The notes beneath the pieces are model-generated. The model was not told where the DNA came from and made no database searches. It saw only the letters and a program-made list of their open reading frames with translations. This document shows positions 8,864-19,210 of a DNA stretch of 64,000 nucleotides, in pieces; positions within the stretch are counted from its first letter, which is position 1; every line of letters starts with the position of its first letter. The translations under genes and the position numbers were made by a program. The stretch is from Agrobacterium tumefaciens (GTDB lineage Bacteria; Pseudomonadota; Alphaproteobacteria; Rhizobiales; Rhizobiaceae): NCBI RefSeq assembly GCF_013337285.1, contig NZ_SUPW01000003.1, positions 310,001 to 374,000 of the forward strand. The letters run 5' to 3'.

Positions 8864-9481
8864 TTACCTCGAAAGTTCCTTCAGCCCCAGCCGGATCAGC
8901 TTGGCGCTATCGCCGCCCTCCCCGCCATTCTTCAGCGCGGCGGCAACCGCATTGGCGGCCTGGTCTCGTGAATAGCCGAGGTTGGTGAGCGCGGAGACCG
9001 CATCAGCCACCGGCGCGGAGGCGACGCCCTCCCCAAGTTCCTGCTTCAGCCCGATGGACGCCGAAGCATCCCCGGCGAAAGCGGGCGCCTTGTTGCGAAG
9101 TTCAGTCACGAGACGCACCGCCACTTTCGGCCCCACACCGGGCGCACGTGAAATCATCACCTTGTCCTGAAGCGCGATCGCATTGGCGAGTTCGGAGGGC
9201 GACAGGGTGGACAAGACGGCCAGCGCCACTTTCGAGCCAACCCCCTGCACGCTCTGCAGCAGGTTGAACCACTCCCGCTCCAGTGCGGAGAGAAAGCCGA
9301 ACAGCTTCAACTGGTCCTCGCGCACGTAGGTTTCGATGAACAGCACCACCGCCTCTCCGGCGGAACCGATTTTCGACAGTGTGCGCGCCGAACAATAGGC
9401 GACGTAACAGACGCCGTGCACATCCACCAGCACATAATCCGCGCCGATTTCCTCAATGCTGCCCTTCAGTTTTCCGATCAT
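8864..9481 (-). CDS. ruvA: Holliday junction DNA-binding protein RuvA
   Basis: RuvA tetramers bind the four-way junction and load RuvB. The 205-residue product has an OB-fold N-terminus ([26 protein letters not shown]). Helix-hairpin-helix motifs follow ([10 protein letters not shown] and [13 protein letters not shown]), then the flexible acidic-pin/linker region and a C-terminal RuvB-binding domain. It lies 29 bases after ruvC, consistent with co-transcription. Confidence 0.97.
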   Translation of the reverse strand: MIGKLKGSIEEIGADYVLVDVHGVCYVAYCSARTLSKIGSAGEAVVLFIETYVREDQLKLFGFLSALEREWFNLLQSVQGVGSKVALAVLSTLSPSELANAIALQDKVMISRAPGVGPKVAVRLVTELRNKAPAFAGDASASIGLKQELGEGVASAPVADAVSALTNLGYSRDQAANAVAAALKNGGEGGDSAKLIRLGLKELSR

Positions 9482-9510
9482 GATGCCGCCCGCTCAATGA
9501 GACCTTATAT

Positions 9511-10023
9511 TCAACCGGCCGCCAGAAGCCGCCGCATCCTGTCACCGCCGCGATTATGGGCGTGGCAGATGGCGATGGCGAGCGCGTCCGCCGCATCGTT
9601 ACCCTTGAATTCGGCCTTCGGCATTAGGATTTTCAACATCATGTGAATTTGCTGCTTTTCGCCGTGCCCGACGCCGATGACCGCCTTCTTCACAGCGTTC
9701 GGCGCATATTCGAAGACCGGCAATCCCGCCCGTGCCGGAACCAGCATGGCAATGCCACGCGCCTGGCCAAGTTTCAGTGTAGCCACTGCGTCCTTGTTCA
9801 CGAAAGTCTGCTCCACCGCCGCCTCATCGGGCTGGTGGTTGTGCACGATATCCGCCAGCCCGTCATGCAGCTGGCAGAGGCGGGAGGCGAGATCCATATC
9901 GCCATCCGAGGTTACCGTGCCGGAAGCGACGAACCGCAGGCTGTTGCCGAGGGTGTCGATCACACCCCAGCCGGTGCGCCGCAGTCCGGGATCGATGCCG
10001 ATGATTCGAATCGTCTTTTGCAT
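9511..10023 (-). CDS. ruvC: Crossover junction endodeoxyribonuclease RuvC
   Basis: RuvC is the dimeric resolvase that cleaves Holliday junctions. The 170-residue product has the RNase-H-like fold. Its catalytic acidic residues are Asp11 in IGIDPGLR, a glutamate in AAVEQTFVN, and the C-terminal DAADALA cluster. It heads the ruvCAB unit. A LexA-like box lies 44-58 bases upstream of the start, suggesting SOS control of the operon as reported for other alphaproteobacteria. Confidence 0.97.
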   Translation of the reverse strand: MQKTIRIIGIDPGLRRTGWGVIDTLGNSLRFVASGTVTSDGDMDLASRLCQLHDGLADIVHNHQPDEAAVEQTFVNKDAVATLKLGQARGIAMLVPARAGLPVFEYAPNAVKKAVIGVGHGEKQQIHMMLKILMPKAEFKGNDAADALAIAICHAHNRGGDRMRRLLAAG

Positions 10024-10066
10024 GAGTTACCTTATCTTTCCGGCTGCGACCCTGCCAGCGATAAGT

Positions 10067-10081
10067 GAACAAAACGACAAC
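10067..10081 (-). promoter_or_regulatory. Candidate LexA (SOS) box upstream of ruvC
   Basis: On the minus strand the sequence reads GTTG-N7-GTTC, one mismatch from the alphaproteobacterial LexA direct repeat GTTC-N7-GTTC. It lies 44-58 bases before the ruvC ATG, a place where repressor binding would block transcription. ruvCAB belongs to the SOS regulon in several alphaproteobacteria; binding here is inferred. Confidence 0.45.
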
Positions 10082-10272
10082 ATTGATCAAATTTGCAACA
10101 CAGCATTTACCTCTGCTTAAACCGCGTACCGCATTGTTCCCCCACAAAACCAACAAAAGGGGAGCTGCGGACATGATGATCCGCAGCACAATATTTTCGC
10201 CATATCAGCCGTCCGATGGCGCCATTCATGCATGGCGCGGGAACTGATCCGGCATTGGGGGCTGCTTCGGCC

Positions 10273-12582
10273 ATGCTGAATCGTTTTCATTCCATATCCA
10301 CCAAAGTGCTGGTGATTTTCCTGGCGCTGATGGCGATCTCCACCGGGGCTCTGACGCTGCTCGGTTATCAAAGCAGCAGTGGCGTTCTCGAAGAACAGGC
10401 GTCGAGATCCATGGAGAGCATTCTCGTCTTCCGTGGCGACATGCTTCAGGAACGCCTTGAACAGCTGAAGACGCAGGCGGACTCCATCGCCAAGATCGAA
10501 GCACTGCAAATGGCTGTTGTTTCCATGCGCAGCGGCTGGGCGACCGTACAGAAGAATTCCGGTGACGCAAAAGCGGAACTGCAGCGTGTTTTCGTCAGGG
10601 AAAATCCCTTTGGTGAAAAGGAAAAGCTGATCAAGCCGGAAAGCCCAAGCGGCTTTTATTATTCGACCCATGAAAAGACCCAGACGGATATCGGCGGATA
10701 TCTGCAGGGAACGCCGTTCAGCGACATCCTCTTCATCGATCCAGCCGGCACGGTCTATTACTCTTATCTGAAGGGAGCGGCCTTTGCGGAAACCGTGACC
10801 GGCGGCGTCTGGGCGGAAAGCGGCCTCGGCGCGGCATTTGCACGCGGCACCGCGAATGCCGAAAAAGCCGTCAACGACATGGCACAAACCAGTTTCTCCG
10901 GCTTGCGGATCGACACAGCAACAAAAGAGGCCGGTATTTATTTCGGCGTTCCGGTCGTCAAGTTCGGTGCCTTCAAGGGCATCGTCCTCTTCCGCGTCAA
11001 GGAAGACGTGTTCAGCCAGATACTCGCAAAGGGCATCGCGGCCGGCAGCTCCGAACAATCGGCAATCATCTCGGCCGATGGCAAGGTTTTGGGCGAGCAG
11101 GGCGAAAAGCTCATCGGTCTCGACCCGGCAATCTACGGTTTCCATGGACAGGCGCTGAACGCCACCGGCATGACGATTGCCAAAATCGACCGCCCGGATG
11201 GTGAGGCCAATGCCTATGCCCGTCCCTTCTCCTTTGCAGGTGAAAAATATCTCGCCGTCGAAAGCATGTTGCGCAGCGAGTTGAACGCGGGTTCCATCTC
11301 GATTGCCGGCACACTTGCCGTGATCGGCCTTTGCGTTCTGGCCGCCATGTGCGCGGCGACGGCCTTTTTTGCGCGCCGCCTGTTCGCCCCGCTGGAAAAG
11401 CTCGCCGGGCTGACCGGCGAGGTGGCGGCAGGTCGTCTTGATGCGGAAATTGGCAATCAGGACCGGAAGGATGAGATCGGCCGCATGGCGCGGGCGCTCG
11501 GCAGTTTCCGTGAAAAGCTAATTCTGCAGCGGGAGATGGAAGAGACCGCAGCGCGCACGCAGGAGGAAGCCGAAGCAGCCCGCCGTGCACATCTTGAGCA
11601 GCGCGAGGCCGAGGCCGGTGCACTGCAGATGGTCGTGCAGTCTCTGGACGAAGGTCTGGACCGGCTGGCCAATGGCAATCTTGCCTATCGTATCGACACC
11701 GTATTCCCCGAGGATCTCGAAAGCCTGCGCCACAACTTCAATACGGCGCTTGCCCGGCTGAGCGAAACCATGCAGGCCATCGGCGGCAATTCCACAGCCG
11801 TTCGTGGCGGCTCCGAAGAAATGCGAGTGGGCGCCGACCAGCTGGCGGAGCGCACCGAGCGGCAGGCAGCCTCCATTACCGAGACGGCAAGCGCCATCAA
11901 GGCCATCACAGAGGCCGTCCGCGACCAGATCGAACGTGCCGAACAGGCAACGCGGATCGCCCATGATGCCAGCACGGAAGCGACGGCATCCAGCCGCGTG
12001 ATGGAGCAGACCATCGCCGCCATGGAGGCGATCCAGACCTCATCGCGCCAGATCAACCAGATCATCGGCGTCATCGATGAAATTGCCTTCCAGACCAACC
12101 TTCTCGCATTGAATGCGGGTGTGGAAGCCGCCCGCGCTGGCGACGCCGGCAGGGGTTTTGCCGTCGTGGCGCAGGAAGTCCGCGAACTGGCACAGCGTTC
12201 GGCCGCCGCCGCCAAGGAAATCTCCAGCCTGCTGAAACGCTCCACCGACGAGGTTTCCGCAGGTGTTGTGTTAGTCGAAAAGGCGGGCGCGTCACTCACC
12301 GGCATCGGCAAGCATGTACAGACCATCAGTTCCCGCATCGAGGAGATAATGGAATCGACCCGCGAGGAAGCGCAAACGCTTGCCGAAATCAATGGCACCG
12401 TCACCAGCCTCGACACCATGACCCAGCAAAATGCCGCCATGGTGGAGGAAACGACGGCCGCCATTCATAACCTCGCTTCCGAAGCGGGCGAGATGGACGG
12501 CAGGCTCGGACAATTCGTGCTGGCCACTGACGGGCAAGCGGCGCGACATGGCAAAACCCGTCAATTCCGGCGGGCCGGCTGA
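10273..12582 (+). CDS. Methyl-accepting chemotaxis protein
   Basis: A 769-residue transmembrane chemoreceptor. The first membrane helix is at about residues 9-30, followed by a large periplasmic sensing region (about 31-355). A second helix comes next ([20 protein letters not shown], about 355-375), then a HAMP domain, a second HAMP-like stretch and a long cytoplasmic signalling coiled coil. The conserved hairpin tip reads [20 protein letters not shown] followed by [12 protein letters not shown], which contacts CheA/CheW. No C-terminal CheR-tethering pentapeptide is seen. ATG 10273 places the first helix directly after a short charged tail. The ligand cannot be deduced. No che genes are nearby. 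Confidence 0.94.
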   Translation: MLNRFHSISTKVLVIFLALMAISTGALTLLGYQSSSGVLEEQASRSMESILVFRGDMLQERLEQLKTQADSIAKIEALQMAVVSMRSGWATVQKNSGDAKAELQRVFVRENPFGEKEKLIKPESPSGFYYSTHEKTQTDIGGYLQGTPFSDILFIDPAGTVYYSYLKGAAFAETVTGGVWAESGLGAAFARGTANAEKAVNDMAQTSFSGLRIDTATKEAGIYFGVPVVKFGAFKGIVLFRVKEDVFSQILAKGIAAGSSEQSAIISADGKVLGEQGEKLIGLDPAIYGFHGQALNATGMTIAKIDRPDGEANAYARPFSFAGEKYLAVESMLRSELNAGSISIAGTLAVIGLCVLAAMCAATAFFARRLFAPLEKLAGLTGEVAAGRLDAEIGNQDRKDEIGRMARALGSFREKLILQREMEETAARTQEEAEAARRAHLEQREAEAGALQMVVQSLDEGLDRLANGNLAYRIDTVFPEDLESLRHNFNTALARLSETMQAIGGNSTAVRGGSEEMRVGADQLAERTERQAASITETASAIKAITEAVRDQIERAEQATRIAHDASTEATASSRVMEQTIAAMEAIQTSSRQINQIIGVIDEIAFQTNLLALNAGVEAARAGDAGRGFAVVAQEVRELAQRSAAAAKEISSLLKRSTDEVSAGVVLVEKAGASLTGIGKHVQTISSRIEEIMESTREEAQTLAEINGTVTSLDTMTQQNAAMVEETTAAIHNLASEAGEMDGRLGQFVLATDGQAARHGKTRQFRRAG

Positions 12583-12586
12583 GTAA

Positions 12587-12614
12587 GGGGCCTCTTCGGA
12601 GGCCCCATTTTTTT
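12587..12614 (+). terminator. Rho-independent terminator after the chemoreceptor gene
   Basis: GGGGCCTC-TTCG-GAGGCCCC is an 8-bp stem with a stable TTCG tetraloop, followed by A and eight Ts. It starts four bases after the stop codon. Confidence 0.93.
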
Positions 12615-12708
12615 TGAACCATCCATCAATTCTATGCGACTTCTATGGTAAATCGGGACACGCGCCTTACATCCGCAGCAAAGATTTGAATTTACGCAGG
12701 AGCGTCGG

Positions 12709-13710
12709 ATGATCCCCTTTTCCATTCTCGACCTTTCGCCCATCGGCGAAGGCGAGAGCGTCAGTGAGGCGCTTGAAAATTCCCGCCGCATGGCAATCAA
12801 GGCCGAAGACCACGGCTATAACCGCGTCTGGCTGGCGGAACATCACGGCATGCCGGGTATTGCCAGTGCTGCGACATCGCTCGTCATCGCCCATGTGGGG
12901 GCAGCCACGAAACATATCCGTGTCGGCTCCGGCGGCATCATGCTGCCCAACCACTCCCCTCTCGTGATTGCCGAGCAGTTCGGCACGCTTGCAGCGCTGC
13001 TGCCCGGCCGGGTCGATCTTGGTCTTGGCCGCGCGCCCGGAACCGACATGCGAACGGCAAGGGCGCTTCGCCGCAATCTCGATGCCGGTGCGGAAAACTT
13101 CCCGCAGGACATCATCGAGTTGCAGCGTTACCTCGGCCCGCCGCAGCAGGATCAGGCCATCCTTGCAGTGCCGGGCATGAATTCCAACGTGCCACTGTGG
13201 CTGCTCGGCTCCAGCACCTACAGCGCGCATCTCGCCGCGGCACTTGGCCTGCCCTATTCCTTTGCATCTCATTTTGCCCCTGACATGCTGATGGAAGCGA
13301 TCCATATCTATCGCGAGCGCTTCCAGCCTTCGGAGGTGCTGGACAAGCCCTATGTGATGGTGGGTGTGATGGGTGTCGGCGCTGAGACGGACGAGGAAGC
13401 GCAACATCTCTTCACCTCGTCGCAGCAGCAATTCGTCAATCTGCGCCGCAACGTGCGCACTCCGTTCCCGAAGCCGGTGCACAGCATGGATGATTACTGG
13501 AATGAAATGGAGCGTTTCTCGGTGGAGCACACATTGCGTTTCGCCGCAGTTGGCTCGCCGGAAACGATCGGGCGCCATCTCGGTGGTTTCCTTGCCGAAA
13601 CGCAGGCAGACGAACTAATCGTATCGATGCCGATCCACGATATCGACAAACGTCTGCGTTCCGTGGAAATTTTCGCCGATGTGCGAAGTTCCATCAGGAA
13701 GGCTGCCTAA
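12709..13710 (+). CDS. LLM-class flavin-dependent oxidoreductase (luciferase-like)
   Basis: A 333-residue bacterial-luciferase-like protein of the YhbW/MsnO8 type: a TIM barrel using reduced FMN. Signatures visible include LAEHHGMPG near residue 44, [15 protein letters not shown] near 70, and [12 protein letters not shown] around 105. An oxidative role on an unknown small molecule is the family expectation; no luciferase activity is implied. A CAGGAG site precedes the ATG. It is a single-gene unit between two terminators, convergent with yebC. Confidence 0.9.
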   Translation: MIPFSILDLSPIGEGESVSEALENSRRMAIKAEDHGYNRVWLAEHHGMPGIASAATSLVIAHVGAATKHIRVGSGGIMLPNHSPLVIAEQFGTLAALLPGRVDLGLGRAPGTDMRTARALRRNLDAGAENFPQDIIELQRYLGPPQQDQAILAVPGMNSNVPLWLLGSSTYSAHLAAALGLPYSFASHFAPDMLMEAIHIYRERFQPSEVLDKPYVMVGVMGVGAETDEEAQHLFTSSQQQFVNLRRNVRTPFPKPVHSMDDYWNEMERFSVEHTLRFAAVGSPETIGRHLGGFLAETQADELIVSMPIHDIDKRLRSVEIFADVRSSIRKAA

Positions 13711-13712
13711 AC

Positions 13713-13752
13713 AAAAAGCCCCGGAGCGAAAACGCTGCCGGGGCTTTTTTTA
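13713..13752. terminator. Bidirectional terminator between the LLM oxidoreductase gene and yebC
   Basis: AGCCCCGG/CCGGGGCT arms with an inner AGCG/CGCT pair are flanked by an A-run on the left and a T-run on the right. The hairpin can therefore end transcription of both convergent genes. Confidence 0.93.
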
Positions 13753-13766
13753 AAAAATCTGAAACG

Positions 13767-14513
13767 TCAGGCGGAAAGCTTGGCGAGAATTTCTTCGGAA
13801 ACCTCGAAGTTGGAATAGACGCTCTGCACGTCGTCATCGTCTTCGAGATTGTCGATGAGCTTCATCAGCGACTGCGCCTTTTCTTCGTCCACTGGCACCG
13901 TGTTCTGCGGCTTCCAGATGGCCTTGACGCTTTCGGCTTCGCCAAGCACGCCTTCCAGCGCCTTGGAAACCTCGTTCATCGCTTCGAAACCGCAGATGAT
14001 GGTGTGGCCGTCTTCGGAAGATTCGACATCGTCAGCACCCGCTTCGATGGCCGCTTCCATAACCTTGTCGGCATCGCCAACTTCCGCCTTGTAGGTGATT
14101 TCGCCAACGCGGTCGAAGGAGAAGGACACCGAGCCGGTTTCGCCGAGTGCGCCGCCAGCCTTGGTGAAGATGGAGCGTACGTTGGAGGCGGTGCGGTTGC
14201 GGTTGTCGGTCAGGGCCTCGACAACGACGGCAACGCCACCCGGGCCGTAACCCTCGTAACGGACTTCATCGTAGTTTTCGCTGTCTGCACCGGAAGCCTT
14301 CTTGATGGCGCGCTCGATATTGTCCTTCGGCATGGACTGGGCCTTGGCGTTCTGGATTGCCAGACGCAGGCGTGCGTTCATGTTCGGGTCGGGCATGCCC
14401 GTTTTTGCCGCAACGGTGATTTCACGCGCAAGCTTGGAAAACATTTTGGACCGAACGGAGTCCTGCTTGCCCTTGCGGTGCATGATGTTCTTGAACTGTG
14501 AATGACCAGCCAT
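13767..14513 (-). CDS. yebC: YebC/PmpR-family transcriptional/translation regulator
   Basis: A 248-residue TACO1/YebC-family protein starting [18 protein letters not shown]. Conserved central phrases are [25 protein letters not shown] and NRTASNVR. The family has been described as DNA-binding regulators, and more recently as factors that help ribosomes through proline-rich stretches. Which applies here cannot be told. It is a single gene on the minus strand, with a 197-base gap to the divergent stress-protein gene. Confidence 0.95.
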   Translation of the reverse strand: MAGHSQFKNIMHRKGKQDSVRSKMFSKLAREITVAAKTGMPDPNMNARLRLAIQNAKAQSMPKDNIERAIKKASGADSENYDEVRYEGYGPGGVAVVVEALTDNRNRTASNVRSIFTKAGGALGETGSVSFSFDRVGEITYKAEVGDADKVMEAAIEAGADDVESSEDGHTIICGFEAMNEVSKALEGVLGEAESVKAIWKPQNTVPVDEEKAQSLMKLIDNLEDDDDVQSVYSNFEVSEEILAKLSA

Positions 14514-14710
14514 GGAAAACCTGATTGCCTAAATTTGGAGATTGCGGGCCTTATAAGTGCGATACGCCCGTCGTTCAACCCCGCAGGCACTTTCTCTTCC
14601 GTGAACAATAGAAGGAACTGATTTATCCGCTCCTCGTTTTGATCATGAACGCAGCAGATGAGGAGATGGTTTTCTCCCCGTCGCAGCATCAGACCGGAAG
14701 GAGAAAACAT

Positions 14711-15214
14711 ATGGTCAGCCTGACTGAAGCACGAGAAGCCCCGGCCCGTCAGCTCTGGGACGAAATCAATTCCGTCCATGCCGGCATGCTCGGTCTCGAG
14801 GGCCTGCACAACCACATGCAGCCCATGGCGCCTCATGCTGACCCAAAGACCAACACCATCTGGTTTTTCTCCAAAAAAGACACCGATCTTGTGAAATCGC
14901 TGAAGTCCGGCTCACGCGCGCATTTCTGCGTCATCGGCAAGGATCACGACTATCACGCCTGCCTTTCCGGAGTTCTGGAGACGCGTGACGACAGGTCGAA
15001 GATCGACGAATACTGGAACTCTGTCACCGCCGCCTGGTTCGAGCATGGCAAGACCGATCCGCAGCTGACGATGCTGGCGCTTCATGTCGATGATGCTGAT
15101 ATCTGGGCCTCGACCGACAGCACGCTGAAATTCGGCTGGGAAATCGCCAAGGCCAACATGTCGGATGACAAGACACCGGATGTCGGCGTCCGCCAACATC
15201 TTTCCTTCGCCTAG
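14711..15214 (+). CDS. General stress protein, pyridoxamine 5'-phosphate oxidase-like flavin-binding fold
   Basis: A 167-residue split-barrel protein of the Pyridox_ox_2/general stress protein 26 family. Visible features include NTIWFFSKKDTDLVK, a strand-rich core and WFEHGKTDP. Members bind FMN or F420-like cofactors and are linked to stress responses; no catalytic reaction can be assigned. The start at 14711 is supported by a strong GGAAGGAG site. Upstream in-frame ATGs lack one and would add an atypical tail. Confidence 0.85.
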   Translation: MVSLTEAREAPARQLWDEINSVHAGMLGLEGLHNHMQPMAPHADPKTNTIWFFSKKDTDLVKSLKSGSRAHFCVIGKDHDYHACLSGVLETRDDRSKIDEYWNSVTAAWFEHGKTDPQLTMLALHVDDADIWASTDSTLKFGWEIAKANMSDDKTPDVGVRQHLSFA

Positions 15215-15264
15215 TTCCGCCCCCGATTTATCGGCTCCCCCGGCCTTCCTCGCCCGTCGCCAGA

Positions 15265-16107
15265 CTACATGCCCTTGGGCACCAATATCTGCGGTTGGCG
15301 GGGAAGGTTTCTCATCGAAACCCGGATTACCGGATCGGTGGCATAGGCAATCTGGAAACTTTCGCCGAACATGGTCAGAAATTGCTCGAGCGGCGCCCCG
15401 GTACGGTGCATCGGCAGGATGAGCGCTGAGCGCAGACGCTTCACCACCCGGCTCATGCTGTCGGCTCCCATGGTCAGACCGCCATCCACCGGCACCATCA
15501 GCACATCCAGACGTCCAATCTCAGCGTAATGCGTATCCGTCAATTCATGATGCAGGTGGCCAAGATGGCCGATACAAAGTCCTGCAACTTCGAAGATGAA
15601 GATGGAATTGCCGTTTTCCTGGAAGGATTCGTAGTCACCCCAGCGGTTGCGGATATCGGTCGCGACGTTGCGGATATAGACATCGCCCACCAGAACCTTG
15701 TGCTCGGCCTTTTCTCCCGGCGTATCACTCCAGCCATGCAGCACGTGTTGAATGGCCGGATCCGGGTTCAGGGTGAAATGGGTCGAATGCGCCCGGTTCA
15801 TCGTCACCACGGTCGGGGTAAAGGGAGGGCGGTAGACGCCATTATAGTCGGTGGCGATCGTCACCCCACCGGGGCTTTCGATCAGATAGGTGGAATGGCC
15901 GATAAAGCTGATCTTCACTTCTTCCCGCGAAGCGGCCTGGGCAAGCTGAGCCCCGGGTGGATTGAAGCTGGCGAACATCACACCGGGAATATTGCGGGCA
16001 ATCGCCTGGCACTGGCTGACGGGCGGGCGGCTTTCCGCCTGGGCAAAGGTCACTCCCGCGCAGGTGAGCAATCCCGTTATTGCAAGCATTAGCACGCGTA
16101 GCATCAT
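15265..16107 (-). CDS. Exported metallo-beta-lactamase-fold protein with altered metal motif
   Basis: A 280-residue protein with an N-terminal signal peptide (MMLRVLML, cleaved near AQAES). A metallo-beta-lactamase fold of the UlaG-like type follows: FIGHSTYLIESPGG, then ATDYNG, then VTMNRAHSTHF where HxHxDH is normally found, then HLGHLHHE and MPVDGGLTMG. The metal-binding His/Asp set is only partly conserved in the first motif, so hydrolase activity is uncertain. ATG 16107 follows an AGGAGAG site. It is the probable last gene of its own unit. Confidence 0.8.
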   Translation of the reverse strand: MMLRVLMLAITGLLTCAGVTFAQAESRPPVSQCQAIARNIPGVMFASFNPPGAQLAQAASREEVKISFIGHSTYLIESPGGVTIATDYNGVYRPPFTPTVVTMNRAHSTHFTLNPDPAIQHVLHGWSDTPGEKAEHKVLVGDVYIRNVATDIRNRWGDYESFQENGNSIFIFEVAGLCIGHLGHLHHELTDTHYAEIGRLDVLMVPVDGGLTMGADSMSRVVKRLRSALILPMHRTGAPLEQFLTMFGESFQIAYATDPVIRVSMRNLPRQPQILVPKGM

Positions 16108-16224
16108 GCCACTCTCCTGAACTTGCGAAGGCTCGGAGGATGAGACAGGTTTTGCCGGGCGTCCAGTTGCAAGAGTGGCGGGAACGCTCACAATCTCGTC
16201 ATTGTGAGCATCGCTGAAGGAAGG

Positions 16225-17049
16225 TCAGGCCCAGAAAGACGGTAGGGTTTCGGCAAGCCGCGGTCCGATGCGCAGCGGCGCAATCTTTTCAGCGAGGCCA
16301 GTACGGTCGGAAATCTCCACACCGACGCCGCAGATCGTCGCAGGCCCGCTTGCCGCCTCAAATCGCCCCTTCGGCATCTTGGAGATGAAGCGGTTGATCG
16401 GCTCTTCCTTCTCCATACCGAGCGAGCTGTCATAATCACCGCACATGCCGGCATCCGACATATATGCCGTTCCGCCATTCAATATCTGGGCGTCAGCGGT
16501 CGGCACGTGGGTATGGGTGCCGACAACGAAGCTTGCACGGCCATCAACGAAATGGCCGAAACACTGCTTTTCGCTGGTCGCCTCGGCATGGAAGTCGAAA
16601 ATGATGGCATCGGCCTGCTCTTTCAGCGGGCAGGCGGCAAGAATAGTCTCGGCCGACTTGAAGGGATCATCAAGCTCGGGATGCATGAACACCCGCCCCA
16701 TGATGTTGGCGACGAGGATACGTGCGCCATTACGGGCGTAAAAAATGCCAGAGCCCTTGCCCGGCGTACCGTCAGGATAATTGGCGGGCCGCAGGAACTG
16801 GTCATGGCGCTCGCAGAAGGAAACCGCTTCTTTCTGGTCCCAGACATGGTTGCCCGTCGTCACCACATCGGCGCCGGCATTGATGGTCTCGAGATAAATA
16901 TCCTCGGTAATGCCGAAACCGCCGGCGGCGTTTTCACCGTTGACGATGACAAAATCGAGCTTCAGATCGGAAATCAGTCCCGGCAACCTGTCCCAGACCG
17001 CCGTGCGTCCGGTCTTGCCAACCATATCTCCGAGAAAAAGAAGTCTCAT
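16225..17049 (-). CDS. YmdB-type (TIGR00282) metallophosphoesterase
   Basis: A 274-residue calcineurin-like phosphoesterase of the YmdB family, which hydrolyses 2',3'-cyclic nucleotides in Bacillus. Metal-ligand motifs are FLGDMVGKTGR at the N-terminus, VNGENAAGG, TGNHVWDQKE, DFHAEATSEK and GTHTHVPTAD. In alphaproteobacteria it often sits beside 5-formyltetrahydrofolate cyclo-ligase, as it does here, 59 bases downstream of that gene. GAGG lies seven bases before the ATG. Its physiological role in this group is not established. Confidence 0.9.
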   Translation of the reverse strand: MRLLFLGDMVGKTGRTAVWDRLPGLISDLKLDFVIVNGENAAGGFGITEDIYLETINAGADVVTTGNHVWDQKEAVSFCERHDQFLRPANYPDGTPGKGSGIFYARNGARILVANIMGRVFMHPELDDPFKSAETILAACPLKEQADAIIFDFHAEATSEKQCFGHFVDGRASFVVGTHTHVPTADAQILNGGTAYMSDAGMCGDYDSSLGMEKEEPINRFISKMPKGRFEAASGPATICGVGVEISDRTGLAEKIAPLRIGPRLAETLPSFWA

Positions 17050-17108
17050 TCACCGCCTCGTTTGCGTATGTTCTTTGGATTGCGTCCCTCTAGCGGGTAA
17101 TCCGTGTT

Positions 17109-17693
17109 TTAAAAAGTGCTAAAGCGCCGCAGGCCGCTCTCCGTCAGAATTGCATCAAGCGGCACGTCATGCGGCTCCGCCGGCACCGACGGTACTTCCT
17201 GACAATCAAAGGCGACACCGATGAGAACGGGGCTCCGACCCTTGCCATGCAATCGCGCAATGGCGCGGTCATAGTGGCCCGCGCCATAACCGATACGCTG
17301 ACCCTGACCGTCGAAAACAGACAGCGGCACGAGCAGAATATCCGGATCGAGAACATCCGCATCCACCCCCGGCCCGGTCGTGCCGAAGCCGGTCTTCACC
17401 AGTGTGGTATCCGCCTCGAAGGCGCGGAAAACGATGGTTTCGCGGTCCAGTACAACGGGAAGCACAAGACGCCCTCCGCTCGTCCGCAGCGCCTCCATCA
17501 GCGGCCGGATATCGGCCTCGGAACGGATCGGCATGAAACCGGAAATGATCGCGCCCGGCGCAAAGGGGATGGCGGATGCGCCATTGGCGGTGATCGCCCG
17601 GCTCTTTTCCTGCCGCTCGGCTAACGTCAGAGCATCGCGCGCGGCAAGCCTTTCGCCGCGCAGTCTCGCTTTTTCGGCAATGTCGCCAGACAT
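17109..17693 (-). CDS. 5-formyltetrahydrofolate cyclo-ligase
   Basis: This enzyme converts 5-formyl-THF to 5,10-methenyl-THF using ATP. The 194-residue product has an N-terminal basic helix, FMPIRSEADIRPL in the middle, and the family signature around DILLVPLSVFDGQGQRIGYGAGHYDR, whose GYGxGYYDR-like end marks the substrate pocket. The ATG shares one base with the stop of the upstream CorC-type gene (TGATG), so the two are translationally coupled. In many proteobacteria this gene is linked to zapA and 6S RNA, which lie just upstream here. Confidence 0.95.
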   Translation of the reverse strand: MSGDIAEKARLRGERLAARDALTLAERQEKSRAITANGASAIPFAPGAIISGFMPIRSEADIRPLMEALRTSGGRLVLPVVLDRETIVFRAFEADTTLVKTGFGTTGPGVDADVLDPDILLVPLSVFDGQGQRIGYGAGHYDRAIARLHGKGRSPVLIGVAFDCQEVPSVPAEPHDVPLDAILTESGLRRFSTF

Positions 17694-18970
17694 CAGGCGG
17701 CCCGGCTCACGAGCACCTTGTCGATACGATGGCCGTCGAGGTCGATAACCTCGAAACGCCAGCCGTTGCGAGTGATATGCTCGCCCAGTTCCGGCAGACG
17801 ACGGAACTCATCCAGCACCAGACCGGCAACGGTCTCGAACTCGGCATCCTCGTCAATCTGGAAGCCCATGCGGTAAGCGAACTCATCGGCCGGCATCCAG
17901 CCGGCGACAAGGAACGAACCGTCCTCGCGCTCGACCATGGCCGGCTCCTCGTCGTTATCTTCCTGGAAGGCACCGGTGATGGCCTCCAGAACGTCGCCGG
18001 AGCTGACGATGCCTTCGAAATGGCCGTATTCGTCGTATACCAGCACCATATGCACCGTGGAACGGCGCAGAGACTGGATGACGTCCACAGCACTCGTCAG
18101 GTCCGAGACAACGGGAACTTCGCGCAGAAGCTCGCGGACATCCAGCTCCTTGCCGGAGGCAAGCGCATCAAAGGCGTCCTTGGCGAAAAGCACGCCGAGA
18201 ATTTCATCGGAAGCGCCGTTGCGTACCGGCAGGCGCGAACGCTGCGTCTGGCGAAGCTGCTCCCGGATTTCCTCCGCGCTGTCTTCGATATCGACCACTT
18301 CCACATCGCGGCGCGGCGTCATCAAGCCGCGTGCATTGCGGTCCGCCAAGCGCATGACGCTGGTGATCATCGCCGATTCCTCGGTTTCGATCACGCCGGC
18401 GCTGTGCGCCTCGGCCAGTACGGTGCGGATTTCGTCGTCGGTCACCGAGGCGTTGGACTCACCACTATGGCCGAGAAGGGCCAGAACAGCCTTGCCGGAT
18501 CTGTCGAGCAACCACACCAGCGGCGCGCCAACCCGCGAAAGCATCACCATGGTGGGCGCGACACGAGCGGCAATCTTTTCAGGATCGCGCAAGGCGATCT
18601 GCTTGGGCACCAGCTCGCCGACAATCAGCGACAGATATGTGATGGCGATGACGACTGAGCCGACACCGATTGCATCGGCAGCACGATCAGGAACGCCCTG
18701 CTCCAGAAGCCATGAGGTGAAACGGGCGCCAAGTGTGGCGCCGGAAAATGCGCCGGAGAGAACGCCAACCAGCGTGATGCCGATCTGCACCGTGGAAAGA
18801 AAACGTCCGGGATTGTCGGAAAGGCCGAGCGCCATGGTGGCGCCCCTGCTGCCTTGCGCTGCAAGCACCTTGAGCCTCGCCGGTCTGGAGGAGACAACGG
18901 CAAGCTCGGACATGGCAAGCACACCGTTCAATACGGTGAGCAGGACCACGATCATAATTTCAGTAAACAA
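17693..18970 (-). CDS. HlyC/CorC-family CNNM-type membrane protein with CBS pair
   Basis: A 425-residue membrane protein. An N-terminal DUF21/CNNM domain with about four hydrophobic segments covers residues 1-190. Two CBS domains follow at about 210-330 (phrases MTPRRDVEVVD and LVYDEYGHFEGIVS), and a CorC_HlyC C-terminal domain at about 345-425 (FLVAGWMPADEF). The family is implicated in Mg2+/Co2+ efflux, and the older name hemolysin is misleading. It is coupled to the 5-formyl-THF cyclo-ligase gene by a one-base stop/start overlap. Confidence 0.93.
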   Translation of the reverse strand: MFTEIMIVVLLTVLNGVLAMSELAVVSSRPARLKVLAAQGSRGATMALGLSDNPGRFLSTVQIGITLVGVLSGAFSGATLGARFTSWLLEQGVPDRAADAIGVGSVVIAITYLSLIVGELVPKQIALRDPEKIAARVAPTMVMLSRVGAPLVWLLDRSGKAVLALLGHSGESNASVTDDEIRTVLAEAHSAGVIETEESAMITSVMRLADRNARGLMTPRRDVEVVDIEDSAEEIREQLRQTQRSRLPVRNGASDEILGVLFAKDAFDALASGKELDVRELLREVPVVSDLTSAVDVIQSLRRSTVHMVLVYDEYGHFEGIVSSGDVLEAITGAFQEDNDEEPAMVEREDGSFLVAGWMPADEFAYRMGFQIDEDAEFETVAGLVLDEFRRLPELGEHITRNGWRFEVIDLDGHRIDKVLVSRAA

Positions 18971-19210
18971 GTTTAGCTCTTTGGGCTGTTGAACGGCACG
19001 TCGCGGTTTTGGCCGCAGCGCCCTTTAAAAGGGCATGACAGACATACCAATCCGGATAATAGGGAATTGTTCCGCTATTGCAATGACGGCAATGTAAAAA
19101 AGCCGCATCCGGCAGCAGTGAAAAATAACTGTCGACGATAAAATAGTCAGGTGAAGAACCGGGGTTAACCCAAAACTTCAAGTGCGATCCACGGCGACCG
19201 ATGGAGATTT
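18971..19210. other. Intergenic stretch between the CorC-type gene and the probable 6S RNA
   Basis: No convincing coding frame was found. The region is relatively AT-rich near 19120-19150 and holds a GGGTTAACCC palindrome near 19163. It probably carries the promoter of the CorC-type gene and the 3' flank of the 6S RNA; no clear terminator was seen. Confidence 0.4.

Noticed and set aside
19163-19172. CtrA half-site (GGGTTAACCC) downstream of the 6S RNA
   Set aside because: A single TTAA without a second one seven bases away is not a full CtrA box.
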